From positions 1 through 49,284 of the forward strand of contig JAIBJN010000007.1 of NCBI GenBank assembly GCA_020029595.1: 49,284 nucleotides of DNA, written 5' to 3'. Positions 14,600-23,848 of the stretch are shown here, one piece after another. The translations under genes were made by a program, and so were the position numbers. This DNA is from Actinomycetota bacterium (GTDB lineage Bacteria > Actinomycetota > Thermoleophilia > Gaiellales > Gaiellaceae). The notes under the pieces were generated by a model that was not told the origin of the DNA, did not search any database, and was given only the letters and a program-made list of their open reading frames with translations. Within the stretch, counting starts at the first letter, position 1. Every line of letters starts with the position of its first letter.

Positions 14600-17500
14600 T
14601 CAGAGGGCCACCTCCGTCTGCTCCGGAAGCTCCGCGTGCCGGTGGAGCGGGAGCGCGACGCGGAAGGTCGTGCCCGAGCCCTCCTCGCTGGCGACCGTGA
14701 TCCGGCCGGCGTGGGCATCGACGATCGCCTTCGAGATCGCCAGTCCGAGCCCGGTTCCCTGGATCGCCTGCTCGGCCGCGGTCGAGGTGCGGAAGAAGCG
14801 CTGGAAGAGGAACTCCTGCTCGCCGGCCGGAATCCCCATGCCGCTGTCGCGCACCTCGAGGATCGCCTGGTTTCTGAGCGCGCGCACGCGGACGTCCACG
14901 CGACCGGCCTCCGGCGTGAACTTGATCGCGTTCGAGACGAGGTTGTCGAGGAGCTGTGCGATCCGAGCCCGGTCGCCGGCGATCAGGGGGACGGGGCCCG
15001 TTGCGAGCGTGAGCGTGATCCCCTTGGCCTCGGCCTGGGGCCTGGCCGTCTCCACGCTCTCCGAGGCGACCGAGCCGAGATCGAGGGCGCCGACGTCGAG
15101 AACGAGCTTGCCGGCCTCGACCTGAGCGAGGAAGAGGAGGTCGCCGACGAGGTGAAGGAGTCGGTGCGAGTTTCGCTCGACGACTCCGAGGAACTGACGC
15201 TGGTCGTCGGTCAGCTCTCCCGCCTCGCCGTCGAGCAGGAGCTCCGTGTAGCCGCGGATCGAGGTGAGCGGCGTGCGGAGCTCATGCGAGACGAGCGCGA
15301 TGAACTCGTCCTTCAGCCGGTCGAGCTCCCGCAGGCGCTCGTTCTGGGTCGCGAGGTCGCGCTGGGCTGCCTCGGCCGCGGTGCGCGCCTCCTTCTCGGC
15401 CGCCAGCAGTCGCTCGCGGTCGGCCTCGGCCTGGATCCGGTGCGTGACATCGCGGTCGGTCCCTCGCCAGCCGACCAGCTCGCCGGCGGCGTCGAGGACG
15501 GGCGTCGCCGTGCTCTCGAGGTGGCGGACGCTGCCGTCCTGGTGGAGGCAGCGGACGACGACTCCGGACCAGCCCTCCGTTCCCTGCGCGTGCGCGGATG
15601 TCGCGAGGGCGACCTCCTCGCGGTCCTCCTCGACGATGAGCTCGTACCAGGTCCGGCCGACGACCTCCTCCGGCCGGTAGCCGAGGATGCGCTCGACGGC
15701 CGGATTCGAATACGTGTGCAGGCAGTCCACGTCCATCGCCCACACCCACTCCTCGGTCGTCTCGACGAACGAGCGGAACTTCGCCTCGCTCTCGCGAATG
15801 GCCGCCTCGGCGCGCTTCCTCTCGGTGACGTCCTGGCCGATCGCCGAGACGCCGACGACCGTGCCGGACGAGTCCCGGATCGGCGAATAGGTAAAGGCGA
15901 CGTGGACGAGCCCTCCACCCTCGCGGGAGCGGACCGTCTCGAGGTACGCGACACGGTCCTCCTCGACGACCTGGCGCAGGATCTCCAGGGCCTCCTCCTG
16001 ACGCTCGGGCGGCATCAGGAGCGTGATCGGCTTCCCGGCGACCTCCTCGGCCGAGTAGCCGAACATCCGCTCGGCCCCAGCGTTCCAGCTCGTGAAGCAG
16101 AGGTCGAGCGCGGCGCTCGTGATGGCGTCGTTCGACGACTCCACGATCGACGCGAGACGCGCGCGCTCCTCCTCCCTCGCGCGGCGCTCGGTGATGTCGA
16201 AGATGGCGCCGTCGAGGTACGTGATCTGGTTCGACCGTGTTGCCTGAAGGCCGCGCTCGAGCACCCAGCACACGTCGCCGTCGCGACGGATGACTCGGTA
16301 CTCGAGCGAATAGCCCCGCTTCTCGCGCAGGGCCTGCCCGACCTCGGCCTGGACGCGCTCGGCGTCCTCGGGATGGATGATGCTCGCAAAGCTCCGCACC
16401 CGGTTGTCCATGAAGTCGCTTGCCGGCCAGCCCGAGATGCTCTCGATCGCGTCGCTGATGAACTCCATCGTCCAGTCCTCGTCCACGGCGCAGCGGAAGA
16501 TAGCCCCGGGGACGTTCGAGACGAGCGAGCGGAAGCGCTCCTCGCTCGCGCGCGCGGCTGAGTAGAGCCGGGCGCTCTCCAGGGCGAGCGAGGCGAGGTG
16601 GGCGAAGCGCGAGAGGACGGCGATCTCCGGCGCGTCGAACGTGCGGCCGGGTGCCGCGTGCGCGAGGCCGAGCACGCCGACGACCTCGGTGCGCGAGCGC
16701 AGCGGCACGCCCACGACCGCGTGAAACGGGGCGCTCTCGAAGCCGGGAAGGCGTCCTTCCCAGGCGTGGTAGTCGTCGACGGCCAGAGGCTGGGCCGACT
16801 CCCAAACTCGCCCGGCGAGGCCTTCGCCCTTGCGGATGCGACGGCCGACGTTGCCGGCGAAGGCTCCGGTGCCGAGAGCAACGCGGAGCTCCTCGCCCTC
16901 CCTGAGGTAGACGTACGTGTCCTGCGTCCCGACGAGCTCGCCGGCCTGCACGGCGATCCGCTCGAGGAGCTTCTGCGCGTCGAGCTCGTCGATCAGAAGG
17001 AGCGCCGTCTCGTGGAGCGCTCCCAGCTCGGCGTGCCGGCGCTCGAGCTCCTCGGCGGCCGCCTTCTGGGGCGTGACGTCGACGAGGAAGCCCTGCGCGT
17101 GCATGGGTCGCCCGGACTGGTCCTTGGCGATCGTGACCTCGTCGTGCACCCAGACCGCCCGCCCGTCCTTCGCCAGCATCCGGTACCTGATCGCGAAGGA
17201 CTCGCCCGATGCGTACGCCTCCCGGTGCGCGGCGATCGTCCGCGCCCGGTCCTCGGGGTGGAGGATCCTGACGAAGAACTCGGGGTCGCTCATGCACTCG
17301 AGCGCCGTGTAGCCGATCATCTCCTCGATCTGCGGGCTCATGTAGATGCACGAGCTCGTCTCGTCGAGGCGGGTGATGTACATGACGAGCGGCAGTTGCT
17401 CGACGAGGCTCCGGTAGTTGCGCTCGGCGTGGCTCAGGCGCACCTCCGCCCTACGCCGCTCGTCGAGCGCCTGCGCGAGGGCGGACGCGTGCTCCTCCAG

Positions 17501-18166
17501 CCCCTTGTGGCGGTTCTCCAACGCCCGCGTCACCTGCCGGAGGATCGGGAAGAGGGCGGCGTAGAGCAGGAGAAGAGCGAGGCCGAGAGCCACCGCGATC
17601 GGCGTGACGGTCTCGTGGATCTCGGCGGCGACCGGCGCGTAGGCCTCGTAGACCTCGAGGACGCCTGCCGGGCGGGTCGACTCGCCGACGAGCACAGGGA
17701 CGTAGGACTCGATTGCCTTGACGTCCTCGCCGCTCCCTCCCTCTGCGTTGAGCGTCGTCACGTGCTGCACCGTCCCCCCGGCCAGGGCACCGTCGATCTC
17801 CGAGGCGTCGTCGAGGCGCTCGCCGATGATCGCGTGGTCGTTCGAGTAGGTGACGACGCGGCCCCGGCTCCAGAGCTTGATCCGGATGAGGCTTCCGAGG
17901 AGCTCCCCCTCGACGGCCGCGTCCAGCTCAGCCTGACGCTCCGGGGTCACCGGCCCGGCGAAGTCCGAGTCCCGGAGCGTGGGCGCGATCCGGGTCGCAA
18001 CGCTCGTCGCGTGCATGGCGACGTCCTGCCGGGCGCGCTCCTCGGCCTCCTTGCGGACGACCCAGAAGATGGCGACCCAGGCGAGCACGAGCGCGATCGC
18101 GCTGTAGATCGCAAAGCGCAGGACGAGGCGCGGTGGCCTCGCCGCAGCCGGAGGCGAGACGGTCAC
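14600..18166 (-). CDS. Multi-PAS/GAF membrane sensor histidine kinase
   Basis: About 1188 aa. First membrane helix about residues 15-37, an extracytoplasmic sensor of about 160 residues, and a second helix (VTPIAVALGLALLLLYAAL). Inside: PAS (YRSLVEQLPLVMYI), GAF (residues about 380-530, VGVPLRSRTEVVGVLGLA), then three more PAS domains, each with a DVT or DIT C-terminal cap. HisKA has the phosphorylated His in FIALVSHELRTPLTSI (near residue 960), then the ATPase: N box LDNLVSNAIKF, DSGMGIP, QGTGLGLAI. GTG 18166 is preferred because it puts the helix near the N terminus; TTG 18190 is also open. It is the probable partner of the lone receiver downstream. Confidence 0.93.
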   Translation of the reverse strand: MTVSPPAAARPPRLVLRFAIYSAIALVLAWVAIFWVVRKEAEERARQDVAMHATSVATRIAPTLRDSDFAGPVTPERQAELDAAVEGELLGSLIRIKLWSRGRVVTYSNDHAIIGERLDDASEIDGALAGGTVQHVTTLNAEGGSGEDVKAIESYVPVLVGESTRPAGVLEVYEAYAPVAAEIHETVTPIAVALGLALLLLYAALFPILRQVTRALENRHKGLEEHASALAQALDERRRAEVRLSHAERNYRSLVEQLPLVMYITRLDETSSCIYMSPQIEEMIGYTALECMSDPEFFVRILHPEDRARTIAAHREAYASGESFAIRYRMLAKDGRAVWVHDEVTIAKDQSGRPMHAQGFLVDVTPQKAAAEELERRHAELGALHETALLLIDELDAQKLLERIAVQAGELVGTQDTYVYLREGEELRVALGTGAFAGNVGRRIRKGEGLAGRVWESAQPLAVDDYHAWEGRLPGFESAPFHAVVGVPLRSRTEVVGVLGLAHAAPGRTFDAPEIAVLSRFAHLASLALESARLYSAARASEERFRSLVSNVPGAIFRCAVDEDWTMEFISDAIESISGWPASDFMDNRVRSFASIIHPEDAERVQAEVGQALREKRGYSLEYRVIRRDGDVCWVLERGLQATRSNQITYLDGAIFDITERRAREEERARLASIVESSNDAITSAALDLCFTSWNAGAERMFGYSAEEVAGKPITLLMPPERQEEALEILRQVVEEDRVAYLETVRSREGGGLVHVAFTYSPIRDSSGTVVGVSAIGQDVTERKRAEAAIRESEAKFRSFVETTEEWVWAMDVDCLHTYSNPAVERILGYRPEEVVGRTWYELIVEEDREEVALATSAHAQGTEGWSGVVVRCLHQDGSVRHLESTATPVLDAAGELVGWRGTDRDVTHRIQAEADRERLLAAEKEARTAAEAAQRDLATQNERLRELDRLKDEFIALVSHELRTPLTSIRGYTELLLDGEAGELTDDQRQFLGVVERNSHRLLHLVGDLLFLAQVEAGKLVLDVGALDLGSVASESVETARPQAEAKGITLTLATGPVPLIAGDRARIAQLLDNLVSNAIKFTPEAGRVDVRVRALRNQAILEVRDSGMGIPAGEQEFLFQRFFRTSTAAEQAIQGTGLGLAISKAIVDAHAGRITVASEEGSGTTFRVALPLHRHAELPEQTEVAL

Positions 18167-18202
18167 GAAATTCGTTATCGGTGCGGCCAAACCCTTGCTT
18201 GA

Positions 18203-19621
18203 ATGTCAGACATGGACACGTCCGCGCGCCATCTGCGCCTCCTGACGGAGACGATCGCCGCGGTCAACTCGACGCTCGACTTGGACGAGGTCTTCGAGCT
18301 GATCGCCCGGAAGGTCGCCGGGGCGCTCGAGACGGACGCGTGCTTCGTCTATCTCTACGACGAGGCGGCCGACGAGCTCGTCCTCCGCGCATCGTTCGGG
18401 ACCCGGGTCGAGGACATGACGCGCGTCCCGAAGATGCGCCCGGGGGAGGGGATCACGGGAACGGCGGCGGCCGAGCGCGCGCCGGTGATGATCCCGCGCG
18501 AAGCGCACCTGGACGCCCGTTTCAAGCGCTTCCCGAACCTGCCGGAGGAGCACTACCAGTCGATCCTGGCCGTCCCGATCCTCGCCCGCGACCGGCTCGA
18601 GGGCGCCCTGAACGTCCGCACGGAGTCTCCGCGTGAGTTCAGCCGTGACGAGATCGACCTCCTGATGGCGATCGCGGGCCAAGTCGCGCAGGCGATCGAG
18701 AACGCCAAGCTCTACGACCACGCGCAGCGCCGCGTCGCCGAGCTGGAGGCGCTCGCCGCGATCTCAGAGGCCGTCTCGGAGTCGCTCTACCTCGAGGAGT
18801 CGCTCGAGGCCATCGTCAAGACGACGATGGACGCCGTCGACGCAACCGGAGCGGCGCTCGTCCTCCAGGACGGCACGATTGCCTGGCCGGAGGGGAGGCC
18901 GGGCGCACACGCGGTCCGCTTCCCCCTCCGCTGGAAAGGGCGGGAGGTCGGCGAGCTCGTGTGCGACCGTGACACTCCCTTCACGGAGGAGGAGCGGCGC
19001 CTGCTGGCCTCGATCGCGCGCCAGGCGGCCGTCGCCTTCGAGCACGGGCGGGCCGTCCTGCGCGGCGTGCTCGCCCAGGAGATCCACCACCGCGTCAAGA
19101 ACAACCTCCAGACGGTCGCGTCGCTGCTTCGCCTCCAGGCTGCGAGCGCGGACCGGATCGACCCGCGGAAGGTTCTCGGCGACTCGGTCAACCGCATCCT
19201 CGCAATCGCCGCCGTCCACGAGGTGCTCACCGAGCGCCGCGACGACGACGTCGACCTCGGCGAGCTCGTGGAGCGCCTGCGCGCCATGCTCGTCCAGGGG
19301 CTCGGGGCTGGAAAGCAGGTCAGCTCGCGCCTCGAGCCCGTCTCCCTCCACGGCGAGCGGGCGACGGCGCTCGCGCTCGTCTTCTGCGAGCTCCTCGGCA
19401 ACGCGCTCGAGCACGGCGGCGACGAGGTGAGGGTGGAACTCGCGCGGGCGAACGGCCGCGTCCTCCTGACCGTGGCCGACAACGGCTCATGGAGCGAGGC
19501 GGCCCACGAGGGCACCGGCCTCTCAATCGTGCGCGCGCTCGTGCGGGACGAGCTCGACGGCGAGCTCGTCCTCGTCTCGGACGGCGGCCTTCGGGCCGAG
19601 GTGGCCTTCTTCGCCTCGTGA
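18203..19621 (+). CDS. pdtaS: GAF-domain sensor histidine kinase, PdtaS-like
   Basis: 472 aa, no membrane span. Residues about 1-170 form a GAF domain (ACFVYLYDEAADELVLRAS, GEGITG, SILAVPIL). A second GAF- or PAS-like region covers about 185-285. The dimerisation domain is HisKA_2 type, with LAQEIHHRVKNNLQTVASLL near residue 295, followed by an ATPase with CELLGNALEHGG, VADNGSW and GTGLSIV. This is the architecture of mycobacterial PdtaS, which phosphorylates the RNA-binding ANTAR protein PdtaR; that partner is encoded next. Confidence 0.92.
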   Translation: MSDMDTSARHLRLLTETIAAVNSTLDLDEVFELIARKVAGALETDACFVYLYDEAADELVLRASFGTRVEDMTRVPKMRPGEGITGTAAAERAPVMIPREAHLDARFKRFPNLPEEHYQSILAVPILARDRLEGALNVRTESPREFSRDEIDLLMAIAGQVAQAIENAKLYDHAQRRVAELEALAAISEAVSESLYLEESLEAIVKTTMDAVDATGAALVLQDGTIAWPEGRPGAHAVRFPLRWKGREVGELVCDRDTPFTEEERRLLASIARQAAVAFEHGRAVLRGVLAQEIHHRVKNNLQTVASLLRLQAASADRIDPRKVLGDSVNRILAIAAVHEVLTERRDDDVDLGELVERLRAMLVQGLGAGKQVSSRLEPVSLHGERATALALVFCELLGNALEHGGDEVRVELARANGRVLLTVADNGSWSEAAHEGTGLSIVRALVRDELDGELVLVSDGGLRAEVAFFAS

Positions 19622-19763
19622 TGGGCGCCCTCACCTCTTACGCGCGCGTGTGTGGGAGACCCACCTCCCCGTCCCACGGCGCGAGCCTAGCGCCGAAAGG
19701 CGCGCGCGTGGCGCGGCGGATCGTGCCGAGTTCGTGCCGGCGGCCTCCTTCGAGGCGCCTTCC

Positions 19764-20333
19764 GTGAGGATCCTGGTCGCCGAGGACGAGACGATCATCC
19801 GCCTCGACCTGAAGGAGATCCTCGAGCGCGCAGGGTTCGAGGTCTGCGCCGAGGCGCGCGACGGCGACGAGGCCGTCGCGCTGGCTGCCCGCGAGAAGCC
19901 GGACCTCGCCATCCTCGACGTGAAGATGCGGGGCCTCGACGGGATCGAGGCGGCCCGGCGCATCCTCGGCGAGCGCCCGATCCCGATCGTCATCCTCACC
20001 GCCTACGGCCAGGACGAGCTCGTCTCCCGCGCGGTCGAGGCGGGGGTCTTCGGCTACCTCGTGAAGCCCTTCAAGGAGGCCGACCTCCTGCCGGCGATCC
20101 ACGCCGCAAGGGCGCGGCACACCGAGTTGCAAGCTCTGCGTGAAGAGGCGGAGTCGCTCGCCGAGGCACTCGCCATGCGTAAGGTCGTCGAGCGGGCCAA
20201 AGGTCTCCTGATGGCCCGCGACGGCCTCACCGAAGAGGAGGCGTTCGCGCGCCTTCGGCGTGCGAGCCAGGTCTCCGGCCGGCCGATGCGGGTCGTCGCG
20301 GAGGCCCTCATCGCCACGTACGGGGAGAACTAG
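19764..20333 (+). CDS. pdtaR: ANTAR-domain response regulator, PdtaR-like
   Basis: About 189 aa. Receiver at the N terminus (RILVAEDETIIRLDL, phospho-acceptor in LAILDVKMRGLDGIEA, ILTAYG, YLVKPFKEADL), a coiled linker, then an ANTAR RNA-binding domain: RKVVERAKGLLMARDGLTEEEAFARLRR. ANTAR proteins bind paired hexanucleotide-loop hairpins and prevent transcription termination. GTG 19764 starts just before the receiver; GTG 19734 or 19650 would add 10 or 38 residues with no receiver homology. The pair with the PdtaS-like kinase is the standard actinobacterial system for transcript antitermination. Confidence 0.92.
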   Translation: MRILVAEDETIIRLDLKEILERAGFEVCAEARDGDEAVALAAREKPDLAILDVKMRGLDGIEAARRILGERPIPIVILTAYGQDELVSRAVEAGVFGYLVKPFKEADLLPAIHAARARHTELQALREEAESLAEALAMRKVVERAKGLLMARDGLTEEEAFARLRRASQVSGRPMRVVAEALIATYGEN

Positions 20334-20337
20334 CGGC

Positions 20338-20940
20338 CTACGGCCAGGCCGTCCGCTCGGGGTGGAGGTCGAGCGGGCCCCCGTCGTGGCACTCGCTCGT
20401 TCGGTACTCGGGCGGCAGCGCCGGTTGCACGTCCCCGAAGACGAAGGCGGCGACGGCCCGCGCGTCTTCCGGGCTCGCGCCCAGGCGGAGCGCGGTGTCG
20501 GCGTTGGTCTGGAGCGCGTAGCACTGAGTCACGGCCTCGTCTCGCTCGCCCGCCAGGTGCCACGCCTCATGGGAGAGCACGTTGACCGCAACGGCGGCCT
20601 CCCTGACCTCCTCCGGGCAGTCGCCGGCGCTCGCCAGGCAGCCGAGCCCGGCGATCTCGCCGTGGAGGATGCTTCGCAGCCGTGAGCACGTGCCGCTCGA
20701 GAGCTTCGCCTCGTCGGCCGGGCGTCCGTGGGGAGAGAACTCCACTGACCCGTCCTGGGCCGAGACCTTCGTCAGAGTCGCAAGCGTGCCGGGACAGGCG
20801 ATCGTCACGTCCCGGCCGGCGATCACGGCGGCGATCTCCGCCAGCTCGCCTTCGTCCGCCTCGAGAGCCCGGTGCGGGCCGGCATAGAAGCCGAGCGCGC
20901 CGAGGGCAAGGACGCAAGCGAGGAGGCGGGCCGCCGTCAC
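20338..20940 (-). CDS. Secreted or membrane-anchored protein with HEXXH motif
   Basis: 200 aa, no named family recognised. N-terminal hydrophobic stretch (residues 4-22, RLLACVLALGALGFYAG) acts as signal or anchor. The mature part has six or more Cys (ACPG, GTCS, GLGCLA, DCPEE, QCYAL, SECHDG), likely disulfides. Near residue 125 is VLSHEAWHLAGERDEA: an HEXXH zinc motif with acidic residues downstream, as in gluzincin-like proteases. GTG 20940 is the listed start; no clear Shine-Dalgarno. A metallopeptidase function is inferred from one motif only. It converges with pdtaR with only a 4-base gap. Confidence 0.75.
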   Translation of the reverse strand: MTAARLLACVLALGALGFYAGPHRALEADEGELAEIAAVIAGRDVTIACPGTLATLTKVSAQDGSVEFSPHGRPADEAKLSSGTCSRLRSILHGEIAGLGCLASAGDCPEEVREAAVAVNVLSHEAWHLAGERDEAVTQCYALQTNADTALRLGASPEDARAVAAFVFGDVQPALPPEYRTSECHDGGPLDLHPERTAWP

Positions 20941-20985
20941 CCCAAGGAGGTCGGCAGCCCGCCGATCGCCCTTGAGGCGGGCGAC

Positions 20986-22854
20986 TCACTGGGAGGGGCC
21001 GGCGACCTCCTCGAGCAGCGTCTCCCAGCGGGCGAGGAGGGCCTGCAGCTCTCGGCGGGCGCGGGCGTGCGCGCCGAGAGCCTCGGCGTCGGACCAGTCG
21101 GTCGCGAGCCTCTCCTCGAGCTCCCCGACCTCGCGCTCCTTCCGCTCGATGTCCGCCTCGATCTCGGCCAGCGGGTCGGGGCCGGTCCTGGGCTTCGCAA
21201 CCGCCCGCGGCCTCGCCTCCTTGCGCAGAGGCTCCTGCTTCGGCTCCGCGCGCTCCTCGCGCGCGCGGACGAGGTCGGCCCAGCCGCCTTCGTAGACCCG
21301 GATCGTCCCGCCCTCGATCGCCGCCGTTCGCTGCGCGACAGCGTCCAGGAGCGCGCGGTCGTGCGAGACGAGCAGGATCGTCCCCGGGAACACCTCCAGC
21401 GCGGCCTCGAGCGTCTCGCGCGAGTCGAGGTCGAGGTGGTTCGTCGGCTCGTCGAGGACGAGGAAGTTGGCGCCCGAGGCGACCAAGACGGCGAGCCCGA
21501 GCCGCCGCCGCTCTCCGCCCGACAGGTCCCGCACCTGCTTCATGTGCGCCTCCCAGCCCGAGAAGAGGAAGCGGCCGAGCAGCGTCTGTGCCTGCGGGCG
21601 GGTGAGGCCGGTCATCGCCTGGACGCAGTCGAGGACGCTGCCGCGCTCGTCGAGCTCGAGCCCGTGCTGGGAGAAGTAGCCGACCTCGACGCCGTAACCA
21701 AGCTTGAAGTCGCCAGCGACGGCTTGCTTGAGGAGAGTCGTCTTACCGCTTCCGTTCGGGCCCACGAGCGCGATGTGGTCGCCTCGCTCCAGGGCGAAGG
21801 TCACGTCGCTGAGGAGGACGCGCCCGCCGACTCCGACCTCTTCGCCCTCGAGGACGAGCACGTCTCGGCCGCTCCGCTTCGGCTCTCCGAACTCGAAGCC
21901 GAGCGAGCGGGTGCGGCGCGTGAGGAGGGCGGCCTCGCCGGCGGCCTCTGACCGCTCCTTCTCGAGACGTCCGATCTGGGTCAGCTTCGCCTGCGCCTGC
22001 TTCGCCTTCGACTTCTTGTACCGGAACCGTGCCACGAAACGCTCGAGGCGCGCGATGTCGACGGCGACGCGGTCGGCGGTCTTCTGCGCGTGGAGCGCTC
22101 GCTGGGCCTTCTCCAGCCGCCAGACGTGCCACGGACCGGGGAAGTACGTCGCGCGGCCGGTCTCCAGTTCCAAGGTCGCCTTGGTGACCGCCTCCAGAAA
22201 CCAGCGGTCATGGGCCACGATGATGCACGCCGCGTCGAGAGAGGAGAGCTCGCGCTCGAGCCACTCGAGGCTCGCCACGTCCAGATGGTTCGTGGGCTCG
22301 TCGAGGAGGAGCAGGTCGGGATCGCCGGCGAGCGTCCGTGCGAGCGAGGCGCGCGTGACCTCGCCGCCCGAGAACGTGCTCAGCTTCCTGTCCAGGTCGG
22401 CGTCGGCGAAGCCCAGCCCGCGTACGACCGCGCTGGCGTGGTCGCGCCAGGCGTAGCCGCCCGCGTGCTCGAGGCGCGCCTGCGCGGCCGCGTAGGCGGA
22501 GAGCGTGGCAGCGTCGTCGGCGCCCCCGGCCATCGCCTGCTCCAGGCGCGAGAGCTCGCGCTCCGTCGCCAGCAGGTCGGACGCGCCGGAGAGGACGTAC
22601 TCGCGCAGGGTCAGGTCGCGGTCGACCGGCGGCCGCTGGTCGTGGAGCGCAACGCGCGTCCCCTTCTGGAGCACGAGCTCGCCGCCGTCGACGGACGTCT
22701 CGCCGGTGAGCATGCGCAGGAGCGTCGTCTTGCCGGCGCCGTTGGGGCCCGCCAGCGCGAGCCGGTCACGCCGGTCGAGCATGAAGGAGACGCCGTCGAA
22801 GAGCGGATCGCCGGCGAACTCCTTGCGGAGGTTGGATGCGATCACCACGGCCAT
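20986..22854 (-). CDS. ABC-F family ATPase (ribosome-associated type)
   Basis: 622 aa with two ABC cassettes and no membrane spans. First: Walker A GPNGAGKT, signature FSGGEVTRASLA, Walker B DLLLLDEPTNHLD. Second: GPNGSGKT, LSGGERRRLGLA, FLVLDEPTNHLD. The linker between them is charged and helical (RYKKSKAKQAQAKL), as in ABC-F proteins, and the C-terminal 80 residues are a coiled-coil (PLAEIEADIERKEREVGELE), as in Uup. ABC-F proteins act at the ribosomal E site in translation control or antibiotic protection. ATG 22854 is chosen since the upstream in-frame stretch reads into the cbbR control region. Confidence 0.93.
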   Translation of the reverse strand: MAVVIASNLRKEFAGDPLFDGVSFMLDRRDRLALAGPNGAGKTTLLRMLTGETSVDGGELVLQKGTRVALHDQRPPVDRDLTLREYVLSGASDLLATERELSRLEQAMAGGADDAATLSAYAAAQARLEHAGGYAWRDHASAVVRGLGFADADLDRKLSTFSGGEVTRASLARTLAGDPDLLLLDEPTNHLDVASLEWLERELSSLDAACIIVAHDRWFLEAVTKATLELETGRATYFPGPWHVWRLEKAQRALHAQKTADRVAVDIARLERFVARFRYKKSKAKQAQAKLTQIGRLEKERSEAAGEAALLTRRTRSLGFEFGEPKRSGRDVLVLEGEEVGVGGRVLLSDVTFALERGDHIALVGPNGSGKTTLLKQAVAGDFKLGYGVEVGYFSQHGLELDERGSVLDCVQAMTGLTRPQAQTLLGRFLFSGWEAHMKQVRDLSGGERRRLGLAVLVASGANFLVLDEPTNHLDLDSRETLEAALEVFPGTILLVSHDRALLDAVAQRTAAIEGGTIRVYEGGWADLVRAREERAEPKQEPLRKEARPRAVAKPRTGPDPLAEIEADIERKEREVGELEERLATDWSDAEALGAHARARRELQALLARWETLLEEVAGPSQ

Positions 22855-22881
22855 GCAACGTATGGTCGCACGTCCGCCGTG

Positions 22882-22910
22882 CTCTATCGGTTCCTGGTGA
22901 TTCAATAGAG
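22882..22910. promoter_or_regulatory. Inverted repeat in the cbbR upstream region, candidate CbbR site
   Basis: CTCTAT (22882-22887) and ATAGAG (22905-22910) form an inverted repeat with 17 bases between, directly before the cbbR start at 22913 in the divergent gap to the ABC-F gene. The same half-sites occur before cbbL at 23777-23792. LysR regulators commonly bind such sites in front of their own gene and their target. Confidence 0.5.
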
Positions 22911-22912
22911 AA

Positions 22913-23800
22913 ATGGCGATCACGCTCACGCAGCTCCGAGCCTTCCTCGCCGTCACGCGCGCCGGAGGCGTGCACGAGGCCGCTCGCCACCTCTACGTCA
23001 GCCAGCCCTCGGTCTCCGCGGCCCTGGCCGCGCTCCAGCGGGAGCTAGGTGTCGCCCTCGTCGAGCGGCGGGGTCGGGGCATTCGCCTCACCGCAGCAGG
23101 CCAGTCCTTCGCTCCCTACGCAGCCGAGGTCCTGGGGCTGCTCGACCAGGGGCGACAGGCGGCGCACGAGGCCGAGCGGCCCCAGCTGGCGCGGATCCGA
23201 GTCGTCGCCGTCAACACCGCGGGCGAGTACCTGATGCCACCGATCCTCCAGGCCTACCGGCAGCAGGAGCCCCGGGCGGAGGTCCTGCTCGAGATCGTCA
23301 ACCGCCGCGCCATGCTCGAACGCGTGGAGTCCCGCCAGGCAGACCTCGGCGTCGGCGGCCGTCCCTTCGGGCGGAACCTCGTCGGCCGCCCGTTCCTCGA
23401 GAACGAGCTGGTCGTCGTCGGCCGCGCTCCGGTGGACGACCTCGCGGAGGCGACCTGGCTCCTGCGCGAGGAGGGGTCGGGTACCCGCGCCGCGACCGAG
23501 GCCTTCCTCGAGGAGGAGGGGATTGCGCCTGCCGAGACGCTGACGCTCGGCTCCAACGGCGCCGTCAAGCAGGCGCTGGCCATCGGGCTCGGCGTCACGC
23601 TCGTCTCCCGCCACGCCGTTGCCCGCGAGCTCGCCGGCGGCCAGCTCGTGGAGATCCCCGCGCCGGGGACGCCGGTCGTCCGCCCGTGGTGCACGCACGT
23701 GCGTCGAGGCGTCGAGCCACGGCCGGCGGTGCAGCGGTTCCTCGACTTCGTGCACTCCTCCGCCGCCCGCCAGGCTATAGAACAAGCTCTATCAATCTGA
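22913..23800 (+). CDS. cbbR: LysR-family transcriptional regulator, CbbR-type by position
   Basis: 295 aa. N-terminal winged helix-turn-helix: LTQLRAFLAVTRAGGVHEAA, HLYVSQPSVSAALAALQREL, LVERRGRGIRLTAAG. The rest is a two-lobed effector domain (IRVVAVNTAGEYLMPPIL, LREEGSGTRAATE, SNGAVKQALAIGLGVTLVSR). The LREEGSGTR and SNGAVKQA stretches are typical of CbbR. It sits directly upstream of cbbL on the same strand, which is unusual: CbbR genes are more often divergent from the operon. Effectors of known CbbR proteins include RuBP, NADPH and other Calvin metabolites; the effector here is unknown. Confidence 0.88.
   Translation: MAITLTQLRAFLAVTRAGGVHEAARHLYVSQPSVSAALAALQRELGVALVERRGRGIRLTAAGQSFAPYAAEVLGLLDQGRQAAHEAERPQLARIRVVAVNTAGEYLMPPILQAYRQQEPRAEVLLEIVNRRAMLERVESRQADLGVGGRPFGRNLVGRPFLENELVVVGRAPVDDLAEATWLLREEGSGTRAATEAFLEEEGIAPAETLTLGSNGAVKQALAIGLGVTLVSRHAVARELAGGQLVEIPAPGTPVVRPWCTHVRRGVEPRPAVQRFLDFVHSSAARQAIEQALSI
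23777..23792. promoter_or_regulatory. Inverted repeat before cbbL, candidate CbbR operator
   Basis: ATAGA-acaagc-TCTAT, overlapping the last codons of cbbR, 57 bases before the cbbL start. It shares half-sites with the repeat at 22882-22910. Downstream, TTGACC at 23815 and a TCGCAGCTGCGA palindrome (23827-23838) next to the start could set the promoter and ribosome access. Confidence 0.5.
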
Positions 23801-23848
23801 GCGAGATTTGTCTTTGACCCTCTCAGTCGCAGCTGCGAGAGTTCGGGC

